Shown here in pieces: positions 23,875-30,660 of a DNA stretch of 30,660 bases. The stretch's first letter is position 1, and every line of letters starts with the position of its first letter. The notes under the pieces were generated by a model that did no database searches, had not been told where the DNA came from, and saw nothing but the letters and a program-made list of their open reading frames with translations. The translations under genes were made by a program, and so were the position numbers. The stretch comes from an uncultured Lachnospiraceae bacterium (GTDB lineage Bacteria > Bacillota > Clostridia > Lachnospirales > Lachnospiraceae): assembly GCA_934434905.1 (NCBI GenBank), contig CAKSAI010000005.1, forward strand, positions 1-30,660. The letters are read 5' to 3'.

Positions 23875-24080
23875 TTTATGTTCTTCTTTCCTGCCGCATG
23901 AATGTACATCCAGCTCTTCGCGTAATCAATACGCTGTCCGTCGTCCATAGCGGCATATTTTTCAAAGGTGATCCTGGAACGCTCCATGGGAAGCTCTCCG
24001 CATCTGGAGCAGAATACCTCTTTCTTCCTGGAGGCCGCAGTCATACGGCCACAGCCCGGACATATGAATATTTTCATCAT
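23871..24080 (-). CDS. Small zinc-ribbon protein of unknown function
   Basis: This 69-aa protein has two cysteine pairs, CPGC (C7, C10) and CSRC (C24, C27), a classic treble-clef or zinc-ribbon arrangement. A basic/charged tail (about 32-69) follows with YAAMDDGQRIDYAKSWMYIH. There is no signal peptide or membrane helix, so it should be cytoplasmic. It is real rather than a shadow: it fits exactly between two operon genes, lies 54 bp behind the DUF2142 gene, and its TGA overlaps the rffA ATG by four bases. Its function is unknown; it might assist a neighbouring enzyme or bind nucleic acid. A second ATG at codon 2 is equally possible. Confidence 0.75.
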   Translation of the reverse strand: MMKIFICPGCGRMTAASRKKEVFCSRCGELPMERSRITFEKYAAMDDGQRIDYAKSWMYIHAAGKKNIK

Positions 24081-24133
24081 TGGGGTTCACATCCGCTTTC
24101 TGGTTGCTGGTTGCTGATTCCCCTATTTTAGCA

Positions 24134-25627
24134 TTATCTGGAAGAAATAGCAACCACAGTCGCAGGATAATATATTGTTAAATAAATGAACACCGTCAGC
24201 GCGGACCACACGATTCCGAGGCACAGAACGATCCAGCGCCTGTATTTTCTGTGTTTCTCCGTCAAAAAAGTCTCCTGCGCGGCTGCCGGATCCCCGCTCG
24301 CCTCAGTCCCCTTGGAGATATACTGCCAGCCCAATGTCACAAAATACATAAGCGGCAGAAGCATCGGCATACTGTAGCGGCCCTGTGGCTGAAAGTCTAC
24401 ATAGTAGGAATGATACAGGTTCAGCAGATTGGGGATGATGCCCGTGATGAGCAGGGCCGCTATCCACACGCGGTTCTGCCACCCGGTGCCCGGAAGGCCA
24501 TCCTTCGCTTCCGCCATGCCTGCTTCTGCCTCCGCTGTGTCCGCTTTCGTCTCCATAACGCTCGCTTTCTCCCGGAGCTGACTCCGCTTTCTTCTGATTT
24601 GTATAATCAGATGCCAGAGGGCCGCCCCGGCTCCGATCACGATCACAGCTACATAGATGACGTACATCCAGATCTTCAGCGGAATGCTCACATATCCGAA
24701 GCAGCCGATGAAGCTGATCCCTGCCACCTTGATCCATCCCCAGGAAAACAGCATATCCCAAAGGCTGGCTCCTTCATGGTACGGAAGATATCGGTTGGAT
24801 GGCTTCAAGTTATCCGCCGCAAACTGCTGGGAATACTCCTCGCTGGTGGCAAGTCCCAGGAAATCTCCCTGATACAAAACCGCATTGCGGATGAACCACC
24901 AGGCAATCCCCAGAAGTACCAGGCCTGCGATCAGAAGCATCTTTTTTATCAGATCCAGGCGCTTCCGTCGATCCTTCCACTGCCGCAGCAGGCTGACACA
25001 CACCAACAGGATACTCGCCAGGATCACGCCGTAGGCATCGTAATAGCACATGGCGCACAGAATGATACCGATTGCCATGGTGATACAACTGCGGTAGGAC
25101 CAGCCGGATTCCATCCCCAGCAGCCAGGAATAGATGATTACGGACGTAGCCATGACCGCGAAGCTGTCACTGTTGACATAGGAGCATAGGAAGACAAACT
25201 GCGGAAGCATGGTAACAAGAACCGTAAACAGCCACTTTAAGGTTGTTCTTCCCCAAAGCTTTTCCCCAATCCGCAGGGAAAACCAGGCCGTTACGACACC
25301 GCTTGCCACACTGACCATGCGCGCTGCCATCAGCAGGACAAAGGCATCCTTCGAAAACCAGGACGCAACCGTCATAAAGAATGCCCCGATCGTCTGGGGC
25401 AGGATTGGGAAAAATGCGTAGGAATATCCCCATGCCGCATCCCGGATCGACGGATCGCCGCCGTGGGGCGGCAGCGTGCGGTTCTCATATAGATACTGGC
25501 AAATCCGATAGCGCATAGGCTCATCCGGAGATGCATTGAAGGGCTGGATTACTGCCCACAAAAATATAAATATTCCAAATAATAGCAGGAAGAGAAGTTC
25601 TCTTCCCCGCTCCCGCCTATCAGTCAC
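24134..25627 (-). CDS. DUF2142 family polytopic membrane protein (probable GT-C-like)
   Basis: This 497-aa protein has about eleven hydrophobic helices. After TM1 comes the extracytoplasmic FNASPDEPMRYRICQYLYEN, whose DE pair is the DUF2142 hallmark and sits where GT-C glycosyltransferases bind metal and polyprenyl-phosphate sugar. A soluble loop (about 350-375) is an Ala/Glu-rich expansion (TAEAEAGMAEAKDG). In the operon it pairs with GtrB- and GtrA-like proteins, so it may be the extracellular transferase of that module; this is inference. The GTG start at 25627 has a perfect GGAGGTGA and overlaps the upstream glycosyltransferase by 8 bp. Confidence 0.85.
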   Translation of the reverse strand: MTDRRERGRELLFLLLFGIFIFLWAVIQPFNASPDEPMRYRICQYLYENRTLPPHGGDPSIRDAAWGYSYAFFPILPQTIGAFFMTVASWFSKDAFVLLMAARMVSVASGVVTAWFSLRIGEKLWGRTTLKWLFTVLVTMLPQFVFLCSYVNSDSFAVMATSVIIYSWLLGMESGWSYRSCITMAIGIILCAMCYYDAYGVILASILLVCVSLLRQWKDRRKRLDLIKKMLLIAGLVLLGIAWWFIRNAVLYQGDFLGLATSEEYSQQFAADNLKPSNRYLPYHEGASLWDMLFSWGWIKVAGISFIGCFGYVSIPLKIWMYVIYVAVIVIGAGAALWHLIIQIRRKRSQLREKASVMETKADTAEAEAGMAEAKDGLPGTGWQNRVWIAALLITGIIPNLLNLYHSYYVDFQPQGRYSMPMLLPLMYFVTLGWQYISKGTEASGDPAAAQETFLTEKHRKYRRWIVLCLGIVWSALTVFIYLTIYYPATVVAISSR

Positions 25628-27185
25628 GTACTGTCACCTCCGCCTGTGGTTCTACAATGATCCGATATCCGGCTGCTCTCATCCGGCTGCAGAATGTCTG
25701 CCATGACGGATCAGCCTGTGCTGCCGGAGTTGCCTGTGCTGCCGGAGTTGCCTGCGATGACAGATCGATTTGTGCTGACGGATCAGCCTGTACTGACCGC
25801 AGCGCGGATCCGCTGATTACCGTCAGGTCTGCGCTGACCATGTCAACCTGGGCCGCCAGAAATGCCCGCCGGAAGTATCCCTTGAAATGCCTTGGGAGAC
25901 CCGCAAACCGCGGCTTAATGGAACCCTCCTTGTCCCAGTAGCCACACTGGCGCACCTTTCCATGGGAAATCGACTTGCTGCCTGTCATCCCCACGCCCGG
26001 CCGGGCGCAGCTTCCCAGCAATGCCGCAATGCTTCCCTCTGCGATCTTCCTTACTGCCATATTAAGTACCAACACGAAATCCGCTTCCTGTCCGGGCTGA
26101 TAATCCCACAGGATCTTCGCCTGGCAGGATGACAGCTCCTGCTCTATATTCTTCCGCAATCCGGCGGGTATATTCACAGAATTTTCCTTTTCCGTACCCG
26201 ACCAGGCGCAGATACCTACCATAATATCCTTCGGAACCTGATACTGGATCCGGTAGAAGCCCAGGTCGTTGTCCATCCTGACTGTCCCCTGAAATCCTCT
26301 CCGCCCAAGGCTGGCCTCCACCGCCCGCTTTCCGGCCTCGTAGGCATAGAGCTTGCTGTCGGTATTCCCGGCTGTGGAGCCGGAATGCACCCGCCAATGA
26401 TAAAGGATTCTCGGAACATGTTCTATTCGCGCTGCCTGCTCGCTTAAGCGCAGCACGAGATCGAAGTCCTGAGCGCCGTCGTACCGGCTGTCCAGACCTC
26501 CGACCCGATCCAGAAGTTCCTTTTTCACCATAAGGAAATGGCAGATATAATTATTTCCCAGCAGCAGTTCCCCGTTGAAGGCAAGCTTGAAGTGCGGCTC
26601 CATATACTGGCTCAGATCCGCAGATACCTTGTCCTCATCCGAGTACAGGAAATCAGCGCCTGTCTCATTGATGCAATGCACCATCTCATACAGCGCTGAT
26701 GGCACCAGCAGATCGTCATGATCCAGCAAGGCGATATATTCTCCGGCTGCAAAGGCAAAGCCCTGATTGGTATTTGCCGATATTCCGCCGTTTTCGTCAA
26801 GCCTCCGGTAACGGATACGGCTCTCCTGACCATACTGCTCCCGGACGACCCGCTCCACCTGCTCGCTGTTGCTGCCGTCAGCGATGCAAAGCTCCCAGTT
26901 GTGATAGGTCTGGGCTGTGACCGAATCGATCATCTGACACAGAAACTGCTCCGGTGTCTCATAGGTGGGTACAACAATGCTCACCAGCGGAGCATATGCA
27001 AGACTGGTGCCGCACTGACACTTCAGCTCCTCCGGCGTCGGCAGATAGGACGAGAGCTTATCGCCATAGTCCTGGTAGGGTGCAGACAGCTTCTCCCGCA
27101 CCTTATAGTAGAGTTCCTTCGGCTGGTATCGGCGAGAGAGGCTTTTTAATTTTTTCAGGTTTGATCTTGTTATCCGTTGAGGCAT
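25620..27185 (-). CDS. GT2 family glycosyltransferase, first gene of the glycan operon
   Basis: This is a 521-aa protein. A basic N-terminal segment (1-60) precedes a GT-A domain with VSIVVPTYETPEQFLCQMI, ADGSNSEQV, GGISANTNQGFAFAAGEYIA, the metal-binding LLDHDDLL (D155-D158), LYSDEDKVS and GAQDFDLVLRLSEQ. This layout matches the large GT2 proteins of O-antigen and rhamnan clusters. The C-terminal third (about 330-521) looks like a second, degenerate GT2-type half: it keeps the order VSADLTVISGSALR and then MRAAGYRIIVEPQAEV. However, the loop that should carry the acceptor/D-x-D-L motif is replaced by Ala/Pro/Gln/Asp/Ser repeats. GGAG lies about 12 nt before the ATG. The gene overlaps the DUF2142 gene by 8 bp. 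Confidence 0.9.
   Translation of the reverse strand: MPQRITRSNLKKLKSLSRRYQPKELYYKVREKLSAPYQDYGDKLSSYLPTPEELKCQCGTSLAYAPLVSIVVPTYETPEQFLCQMIDSVTAQTYHNWELCIADGSNSEQVERVVREQYGQESRIRYRRLDENGGISANTNQGFAFAAGEYIALLDHDDLLVPSALYEMVHCINETGADFLYSDEDKVSADLSQYMEPHFKLAFNGELLLGNNYICHFLMVKKELLDRVGGLDSRYDGAQDFDLVLRLSEQAARIEHVPRILYHWRVHSGSTAGNTDSKLYAYEAGKRAVEASLGRRGFQGTVRMDNDLGFYRIQYQVPKDIMVGICAWSGTEKENSVNIPAGLRKNIEQELSSCQAKILWDYQPGQEADFVLVLNMAVRKIAEGSIAALLGSCARPGVGMTGSKSISHGKVRQCGYWDKEGSIKPRFAGLPRHFKGYFRRAFLAAQVDMVSADLTVISGSALRSVQADPSAQIDLSSQATPAAQATPAAQADPSWQTFCSRMRAAGYRIIVEPQAEVTVRD
25705..25800 (-). repeat. 18-bp and related tandem repeats in the operon's first glycosyltransferase
   Basis: Two identical 18-nt units (25714-25731 and 25732-25749) are flanked by diverged copies on both sides. 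They encode (Q-A-T-P-A-A)-like hexapeptides at about residues 467-490, in place of the expected acceptor-binding loop. Confidence 0.8.
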
Positions 27186-27200
27186 GCCTGGTTATTACTC

Positions 27201-27256
27201 CTAAACTATTATGGCCTGGGCCACGATTTAGCGTCCTGTTTATTCTGACTGAACTG
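27201..27256 (-). repeat. Hairpin plus CAGTTCAG copy in the glycan-operon leader
   Basis: CTAAA/TTTAG (27201-27231) encloses TGGC/GCCA with a 4-nt loop; CTGAACTG follows at 27249-27256. The hairpin resembles the one at 4068-4100 (both have a TTTAGCG right arm and a GCC/GGC inner stem), and the CTGAACTGCTT edge matches 4193-4203. It is probably a degenerate member of the same repeat family. Confidence 0.45.
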
Positions 27257-27262
27257 CTTCTT

Positions 27263-27268
27263 ATTATA
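27263..27268 (-). promoter_or_regulatory. Candidate -10 of the envelope-glycan operon promoter
   Basis: A perfect TATAAT on the minus strand lies just after the lipoprotein terminator and about 78 bp before the ATG of the first glycosyltransferase. No good -35 stands 16-18 nt upstream, so the promoter may need an activator or be weak. Transcription would begin near the CAGTTCAG copy at 27249-27256. Confidence 0.45.
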
Positions 27269-27280
27269 GTACAAATGTTC

Positions 27281-27340
27281 AAAAAGAAACACCGGTATTC
27301 TCTTAAGTTATTTTTAATAATCTTTAAGAATCACCGGTGT
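27281..27340 (-). terminator. Intrinsic terminator of the sigma factor / DUF3048 lipoprotein unit
   Basis: ACACCGGT pairs with ACCGGTGT, extended by an ATTCTTAA/TTAAGAGAAT stem with small bulges (27289-27340), and is followed on the minus strand by TTCTTTTT. It starts 15 bp after the lipoprotein stop codon. Confidence 0.88.
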
Positions 27341-27354
27341 TTTTATTTCATACT

Positions 27355-28434
27355 TTAATTCATCACCAACTCGTCCCATTTATCCGCAGGTATCAGCGCA
27401 ATATAGGTTTTGCCGGTGTTCAGCGTTATTGCGTTCCCCGCCGCATCGTAGAAATGTGTGGGGGATGCCATTGCGTCCTTCTTCCAGGTAATGGGAACGG
27501 CCTTGCCGTTGGTAACGAAATACCCTTCCCCGCTGCCAATGCAGTCATAGGTCAGATAGCCATTTTCATCCAGCAGCTTATAGCTGCATTTCTGGAGGAT
27601 CAGATTCTTGAAGCAGAGCTGTGCATTATTGTTTCCGGGATCCACATGGGGCGCCTCGTACTCCGAATAGTAATACAACTGATCCGCACTGCGGTACTCC
27701 AGGCTGGACATGTTATGAGGGAACGGCAGTTCAATGGCATTGGCTGTCAGGGCCTCCGCCCCTGCAAGCTCCACAGGCTCCTTCTCCGTAGCAAACTGGA
27801 AATGGGTTCCTTCGTAATAATCATTGTAGGTTGCAGAGATCTTATGCTTCTCCAGAAGACTCTTCACCTCACCTGCGGAAATATATTCCGTGTACTCCCT
27901 GGACTTTCCGTTGGGAATACGGCCAAATTCACCGCTTATATTGTCGGCGCACTTCTCCTTCAGGTAGGAATTGATATAATACGGTCCGCCGTCATGGCAC
28001 AGCACCGCATTCCACTCAGAAGCCAGAATGACGTTGGTGGTGCGGGCGCTTCGAATATTCCCCAGCCGTTCAGTGCTGTCCCAGTTCTTTACCAGCACCA
28101 TGAAGCGGGTGATGCGGCCATTCATCTTGCTGTTCATGATCTCGTACACGATATCCGCCTTAGTCAAGCCATAATGGGGCAGCGCAACGGATTCATTATC
28201 TATCATGGCCGCAATCGGGCGCTGATCCTTCAGGGCTTCATCTATCCACTCGTTGGTGAGCTCGCTGCGGTACATCCCCTCCGGGTCCTTCTCTTCCTCC
28301 GGCTCAGGTTCGGGCTCTGACTTCGGCTCTTCGATGGGTTTCGGATCCGGTTCGGATTCCGGCTTCTGGCCGCAGGCCGGGAGGGACAGTGCCATCAGAA
28401 GGATAATACCTAACAATTTGATTCGTTGTTTCAT
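27355..28434 (-). CDS. YerB-like DUF3048 lipoprotein
   Basis: This is a 359-aa secreted lipoprotein. The signal peptide ends in the lipobox LPAC (C21), followed by a Pro/Glu-rich repeat linker (PESEPDPKPIEEPKSEPEPE, residues 25-44). The first DUF3048 domain starts near residue 66 with RPIAAMIDN, then HYGLTKADIVYEIM and RLGNIRSARTTNVILA. The second half (about 220-359) has the family's later blocks, such as YLTYDCIGSGEGYFVTNGKAVPITW and the C-terminal GKTYIALIP. The biochemical role of YerB is unknown; its anchoring suggests envelope work. The gene begins 61 bp after the sigma-like gene and ends in a strong terminator, so the two form a probable bicistronic unit. Confidence 0.92.
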   Translation of the reverse strand: MKQRIKLLGIILLMALSLPACGQKPESEPDPKPIEEPKSEPEPEPEEEKDPEGMYRSELTNEWIDEALKDQRPIAAMIDNESVALPHYGLTKADIVYEIMNSKMNGRITRFMVLVKNWDSTERLGNIRSARTTNVILASEWNAVLCHDGGPYYINSYLKEKCADNISGEFGRIPNGKSREYTEYISAGEVKSLLEKHKISATYNDYYEGTHFQFATEKEPVELAGAEALTANAIELPFPHNMSSLEYRSADQLYYYSEYEAPHVDPGNNNAQLCFKNLILQKCSYKLLDENGYLTYDCIGSGEGYFVTNGKAVPITWKKDAMASPTHFYDAAGNAITLNTGKTYIALIPADKWDELVMN

Positions 28435-28495
28435 TACTACAGTTCCTTTCCTAATACTATTGTTTTTCCTATATCACCAAACCCAATCTATCGTA

Positions 28496-29251
28496 TTACG
28501 ACTCCAGCCCCTGCTGCTTCAAGAATTCTTTTGCCTTCCCCGGCAATTCGATCTGCAGACTTTCACAGATCTCCTCGATCAAGCCGTTTTTACACAAAAT
28601 AGACCCAATCTTCTTAATCCGCTTCGCAATGGCCTGTTTCGTAACACCAAAGTGCTTCGCCGCCTCTGAATGCTGAAAATGGTAAATACCGTCCTCATAT
28701 CCCATCATATAGGTAAGTGTCTGATATTCCGTTTCCGCCAGAAGCACTTCCAGCACTTCCCGCAGTTCCTCCATGCCTGCCTTCAGAAGAGCCTTTTCCG
28801 AAGTGGTCAGTCCCGGTTCCACCAGAGATTCCATCATATCGGCTGTCAGCTCGCACGACAGCATCTTGACGCCGCTCTTCTCGATACAGGCGCTTACTTC
28901 CTTGCGTATATAGAAGGAGGCGTAGGTCTGATAAAGCGCACCTTTCTTCGGGTCATAATTCTCAATGGCCTCCAGCAGCGCCATGTTACCCGACTGGATC
29001 CAATCCGCAAAGTCCCCGTTCTGTATCTTATCTGCACCTACGTTATATTTGTTGACAATAAAGTTGAAGACATACTGCAGGTTCGCCTCGATCACCCGCT
29101 TCTGGGCTTCCTTGTCACCGGCTTGTCCTGTGGTGATCAATTCCGCCGTCTCCTGATTCGTCAGCATCGGGATACTCAACACCTGGCGCATGTACTCATA
29201 AAGCCCCGTATCATAATTGTACAGCATTTCCAGTATCTTATCCTTTTTCAT
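28496..29251 (-). CDS. Sigma-70 family RNA polymerase sigma factor (divergent)
   Basis: This is a 251-aa protein. Region 1.2-like sequence (about 17-60) reads LYEYMRQVLSIPMLTNQETAE and then AGDKEAQKRVIEANLQYV, like primary-type sigma factors. Region 2 (about 62-125) has DWIQSGNMALLEAIENYDPKKG and YASFYIRKEV, where primary factors have DLIQEGN...FDPxKG and TYAxWWIRQ. The aromatic -10 melting residues are partly replaced. Region 3 is short. Region 4 holds a helix-turn-helix (about 192-213, SEAAKHFGVTKQAIAKRIKK) less basic than usual. It is not one of the known sporulation or stress sigma factors I can recognise. GGTGGGG precedes the ATG. Its neighbour and likely operon partner is the DUF3048 lipoprotein. 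Confidence 0.82.
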   Translation of the reverse strand: MKKDKILEMLYNYDTGLYEYMRQVLSIPMLTNQETAELITTGQAGDKEAQKRVIEANLQYVFNFIVNKYNVGADKIQNGDFADWIQSGNMALLEAIENYDPKKGALYQTYASFYIRKEVSACIEKSGVKMLSCELTADMMESLVEPGLTTSEKALLKAGMEELREVLEVLLAETEYQTLTYMMGYEDGIYHFQHSEAAKHFGVTKQAIAKRIKKIGSILCKNGLIEEICESLQIELPGKAKEFLKQQGLES

Positions 29252-29337
29252 GATTCCCCACCAAGCTTTCCAATAGGATCATTCTCATTTTTTCACAATC
29301 TTCTTATTAATATACCTCACTCATATGAATCTGGATT

Positions 29338-29913
29338 TTATGTAATCCTCTTAATCAAAGGATTTGGAGGAACTTCTTTTTGTATATACCTAACCATATT
29401 GCGAAACCTATAAGGACGCGAAGCCAGTCCTATATCTAGTTCTAAGGTATCTCTTCCTTTTACCTTTTTCAAAATGTTCAAATATGCCTCATAACTTCCA
29501 TACTCCATAGCTTTTTTGTATGCGGTAGTAACCAAATACAATTTCATATCCCTGTACTTAAATTGATCTTTTTCAAAAATATCCGAAAAATCATTCTTCA
29601 AAAAACGGTTTATCGCTGTGTCGAACTTATCCCGAATCTCGCTGTTGATTATATTTATCGGTTCATTAACATTTTTAAATTCTAAAATATACAGGACATA
29701 TGAATTACACTCACAATCTACGGGCACAATATAATCCACCGACTTTGGCGTTTCTCCATCTAAGTGTTGATCGTTATAGTAATCATCAACTTTGATCCCT
29801 ACATACTGCTCCGTACACAACTCCGGTGCAACCTTTACCTCTATTCCTGCATCCTCAATCGTATCTTTTATGTATTTATTCAGTTTTCCATTATTGCGTA
29901 TCATTTTTATCAT
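29338..29913 (-). CDS. Hypothetical protein, possible PD-(D/E)xK nuclease, partner of an ATPase
   Basis: This is a 191-aa soluble protein that I do not recognise as a named family. Residues 58-82 read as a hydrophobic strand with aspartate (SVDYIVPV, D60) and, 18 residues on, YILEFKNV (E78-F79-K80). This is the D...(E)xK arrangement of PD-(D/E)xK nucleases. A helix follows (NSEIRDKFDTAINRFLKN, 90-107) and then a strand (KLYLVTTA, 124-131), consistent with that fold. The nuclease call is inference. It starts 5 bp after the stop of the ATPase gene, so the two are almost surely co-transcribed. Base composition is AT-rich and unlike the glycan operon, which suggests acquisition. The start could also be the ATG at 29904; neither has a strong ribosome binding site. 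Confidence 0.8.
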   Translation of the reverse strand: MIKMIRNNGKLNKYIKDTIEDAGIEVKVAPELCTEQYVGIKVDDYYNDQHLDGETPKSVDYIVPVDCECNSYVLYILEFKNVNEPINIINSEIRDKFDTAINRFLKNDFSDIFEKDQFKYRDMKLYLVTTAYKKAMEYGSYEAYLNILKKVKGRDTLELDIGLASRPYRFRNMVRYIQKEVPPNPLIKRIT

Positions 29914-29918
29914 AAATA

Positions 29919-30660
29919 TTACTGCGCTTCCCTCTTTCGAACCAATTCCAGAATCAAGTTCTCCCTTTCCTCATAAAGCGTCTCTGCCACATCTACAAAG
30001 TTATCATCCTGTGTTCCAAATTCATCTGTATGCATCGTATACGTACGGCTCTTTCCTTGCTCCATTTTCATTAAAATGGGACTGTAATCATCCGAAACAA
30101 GGTCTCCTGCCAGCACCCTGTTGTTTAATTCATTAAATACATAATTACTGTGAGACGCCATCATAAGCTTTACATTTTCTTTCGACAGCTTCACAAACTT
30201 TTTCATCAATATCACTTGATTTGAAGGATGTAAATGAGCCTCCGGCTCCTCAATAAAAATAAGAGAACAAGGTTTTCTTTCTTCCGTTTCCTGTGGTTTT
30301 CGCGAAATTCTACGCTTACCATTCACCACAATATATTTCAAGTACGCTGTTATCGGCGCTATCTCAGAAACCATGGAAGATGCGTCATTCATCTCGAGCA
30401 CCTGCCCCAAGTCTTCCCGCTTGTAAATAATAGTTTTCTTCTTTGTATCAAAAAGCACTTCCCCTTTTAATATTGTCCTCTCTATTTCCCTTGCAATTTC
30501 TCTCAAATCACTCCTTCGTTCTGTCCTTATAGATGACAAAGCCAAATAATAATCTGACACCGGTTCGGAAATACTTGGAATCTGTATCGTCCCCCGAATC
30601 ATAGCACGATTTTGTGATAGCTCTGCTAATACAGGTCCAAAAGATTGCATTCCTGTATAT
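29919..30660 (-). CDS. AAA/ABC-type ATPase, C-terminal part (5' end outside window)
   Basis: About 247 C-terminal residues are visible; the frame is open to the window edge, so the Walker A and N-terminal part are missing. Numbering from the first visible Met, motifs are an ABC-signature-like MNDASSMVSEIAPI (about 88-101), the Walker B region CSLIFIEEPEAHLHPSN (about 128-144) and the H-loop switch MMASHSNYV (about 163-171). This is the AAA_15/AAA_21 (OLD- and RecF/SMC-related) type common in phage-defence systems. The protein ends about 75 residues after the H-loop, too short for the TOPRIM nuclease of OLD proteins, so any nuclease would be supplied in trans, perhaps by the 191-aa neighbour. 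It is AT-rich compared with the rest of the window. Confidence 0.9.
   Translation of the reverse strand, partial: YTGMQSFGPVLAELSQNRAMIRGTIQIPSISEPVSDYYLALSSIRTERRSDLREIAREIERTILKGEVLFDTKKKTIIYKREDLGQVLEMNDASSMVSEIAPITAYLKYIVVNGKRRISRKPQETEERKPCSLIFIEEPEAHLHPSNQVILMKKFVKLSKENVKLMMASHSNYVFNELNNRVLAGDLVSDDYSPILMKMEQGKSRTYTMHTDEFGTQDDNFVDVAETLYEERENLILELVRKREAQ

Noticed and set aside
24251..25189. 312-aa plus-strand frame opposite the DUF2142 gene
   Set aside because: It is antisense to a membrane protein with a clear start, ribosome binding site and motif; no domain can be seen in it.
27337..28320. 327-aa plus-strand frame opposite the DUF3048 lipoprotein
   Set aside because: It is a shadow of a conserved gene and starts inside the terminator of that gene.
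29919..30660. Full OLD nuclease (ATPase plus TOPRIM in one protein)
   Set aside because: The C-terminus ends about 75 residues after the H-loop, with no room for a TOPRIM domain.

Overview
The window looks like a chromosomal segment of a spore-forming, strictly anaerobic Gram-positive bacterium, most likely Clostridia and probably a Lachnospiraceae. The pointers are a CotS-type spore-coat kinase homologue, rubrerythrin, a pyruvate kinase with the extra C-terminal PEP-utiliser domain, a YerB-like DUF3048 lipoprotein, LCP and polyprenyl sugar transferase envelope genes, and strong GGAGG ribosome binding sites. The species cannot be named from this evidence. Almost everything is on the minus strand; only the HAD phosphatase at 3339-3983 is on the plus strand.

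Layout, left to right. 1-767 is a CotS-like gene cut by the window edge, with a candidate sigma-E promoter. 921-2252 is cca. 2352-2918 is an AT-rich orphan gene of phage/polyvalent-protein flavour, followed by a 420-bp AT-rich gap. 3339-3983 is a gph-like phosphatase, then a 216-bp structured element with inverted ends. 4215-11690 is a close-packed minus-strand run, transcribed pyk, DUF6056-like membrane protein, lipoprotein amidase, MATE transporter, rubrerythrin, YitT. 11890-12822 is a stand-alone carbamate kinase with its own promoter and terminator. 12914-14527 is an HtrA-type protease.

14720-27185 is a likely eleven-gene envelope-glycan operon, transcribed right to left: GT2 glycosyltransferase, DUF2142 membrane protein, 69-aa zinc ribbon, RffA/WecE aminotransferase, GtrB-like polyprenyl-phosphate glycosyltransferase, GT2, polyprenyl glycosylphosphotransferase, LCP ligase, GT2, GlmS, GtrA flippase. 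It ends at a clear terminator. The parts suggest a lipid-linked glycan that is started by the phosphotransferase, extended by the GT2 enzymes, decorated outside the membrane by a GtrA/GtrB/GT-C module, and attached to the wall by LCP. RffA would supply an amino-deoxy sugar and GlmS would supply glucosamine-6-phosphate. No Wzx/Wzy pair or ABC exporter is visible here.

27355-29251 holds a YerB/DUF3048 lipoprotein behind an unusual sigma-70-like factor. 29338-30660 is an AT-richer pair: a 191-aa protein with a possible PD-(D/E)xK core, directly downstream of an AAA/ABC-type ATPase cut by the right edge. This pair is the best candidate for a poorly described (defence-like) system.

The other notable signal is a short interspersed repeat built on CAGTTCAG. 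At least eight copies occur in the window, all in or beside intergenic regions and most of them touching stop codons. Two form matching ~40-nt stem-loops and two bound the structured element at 3985-4200.
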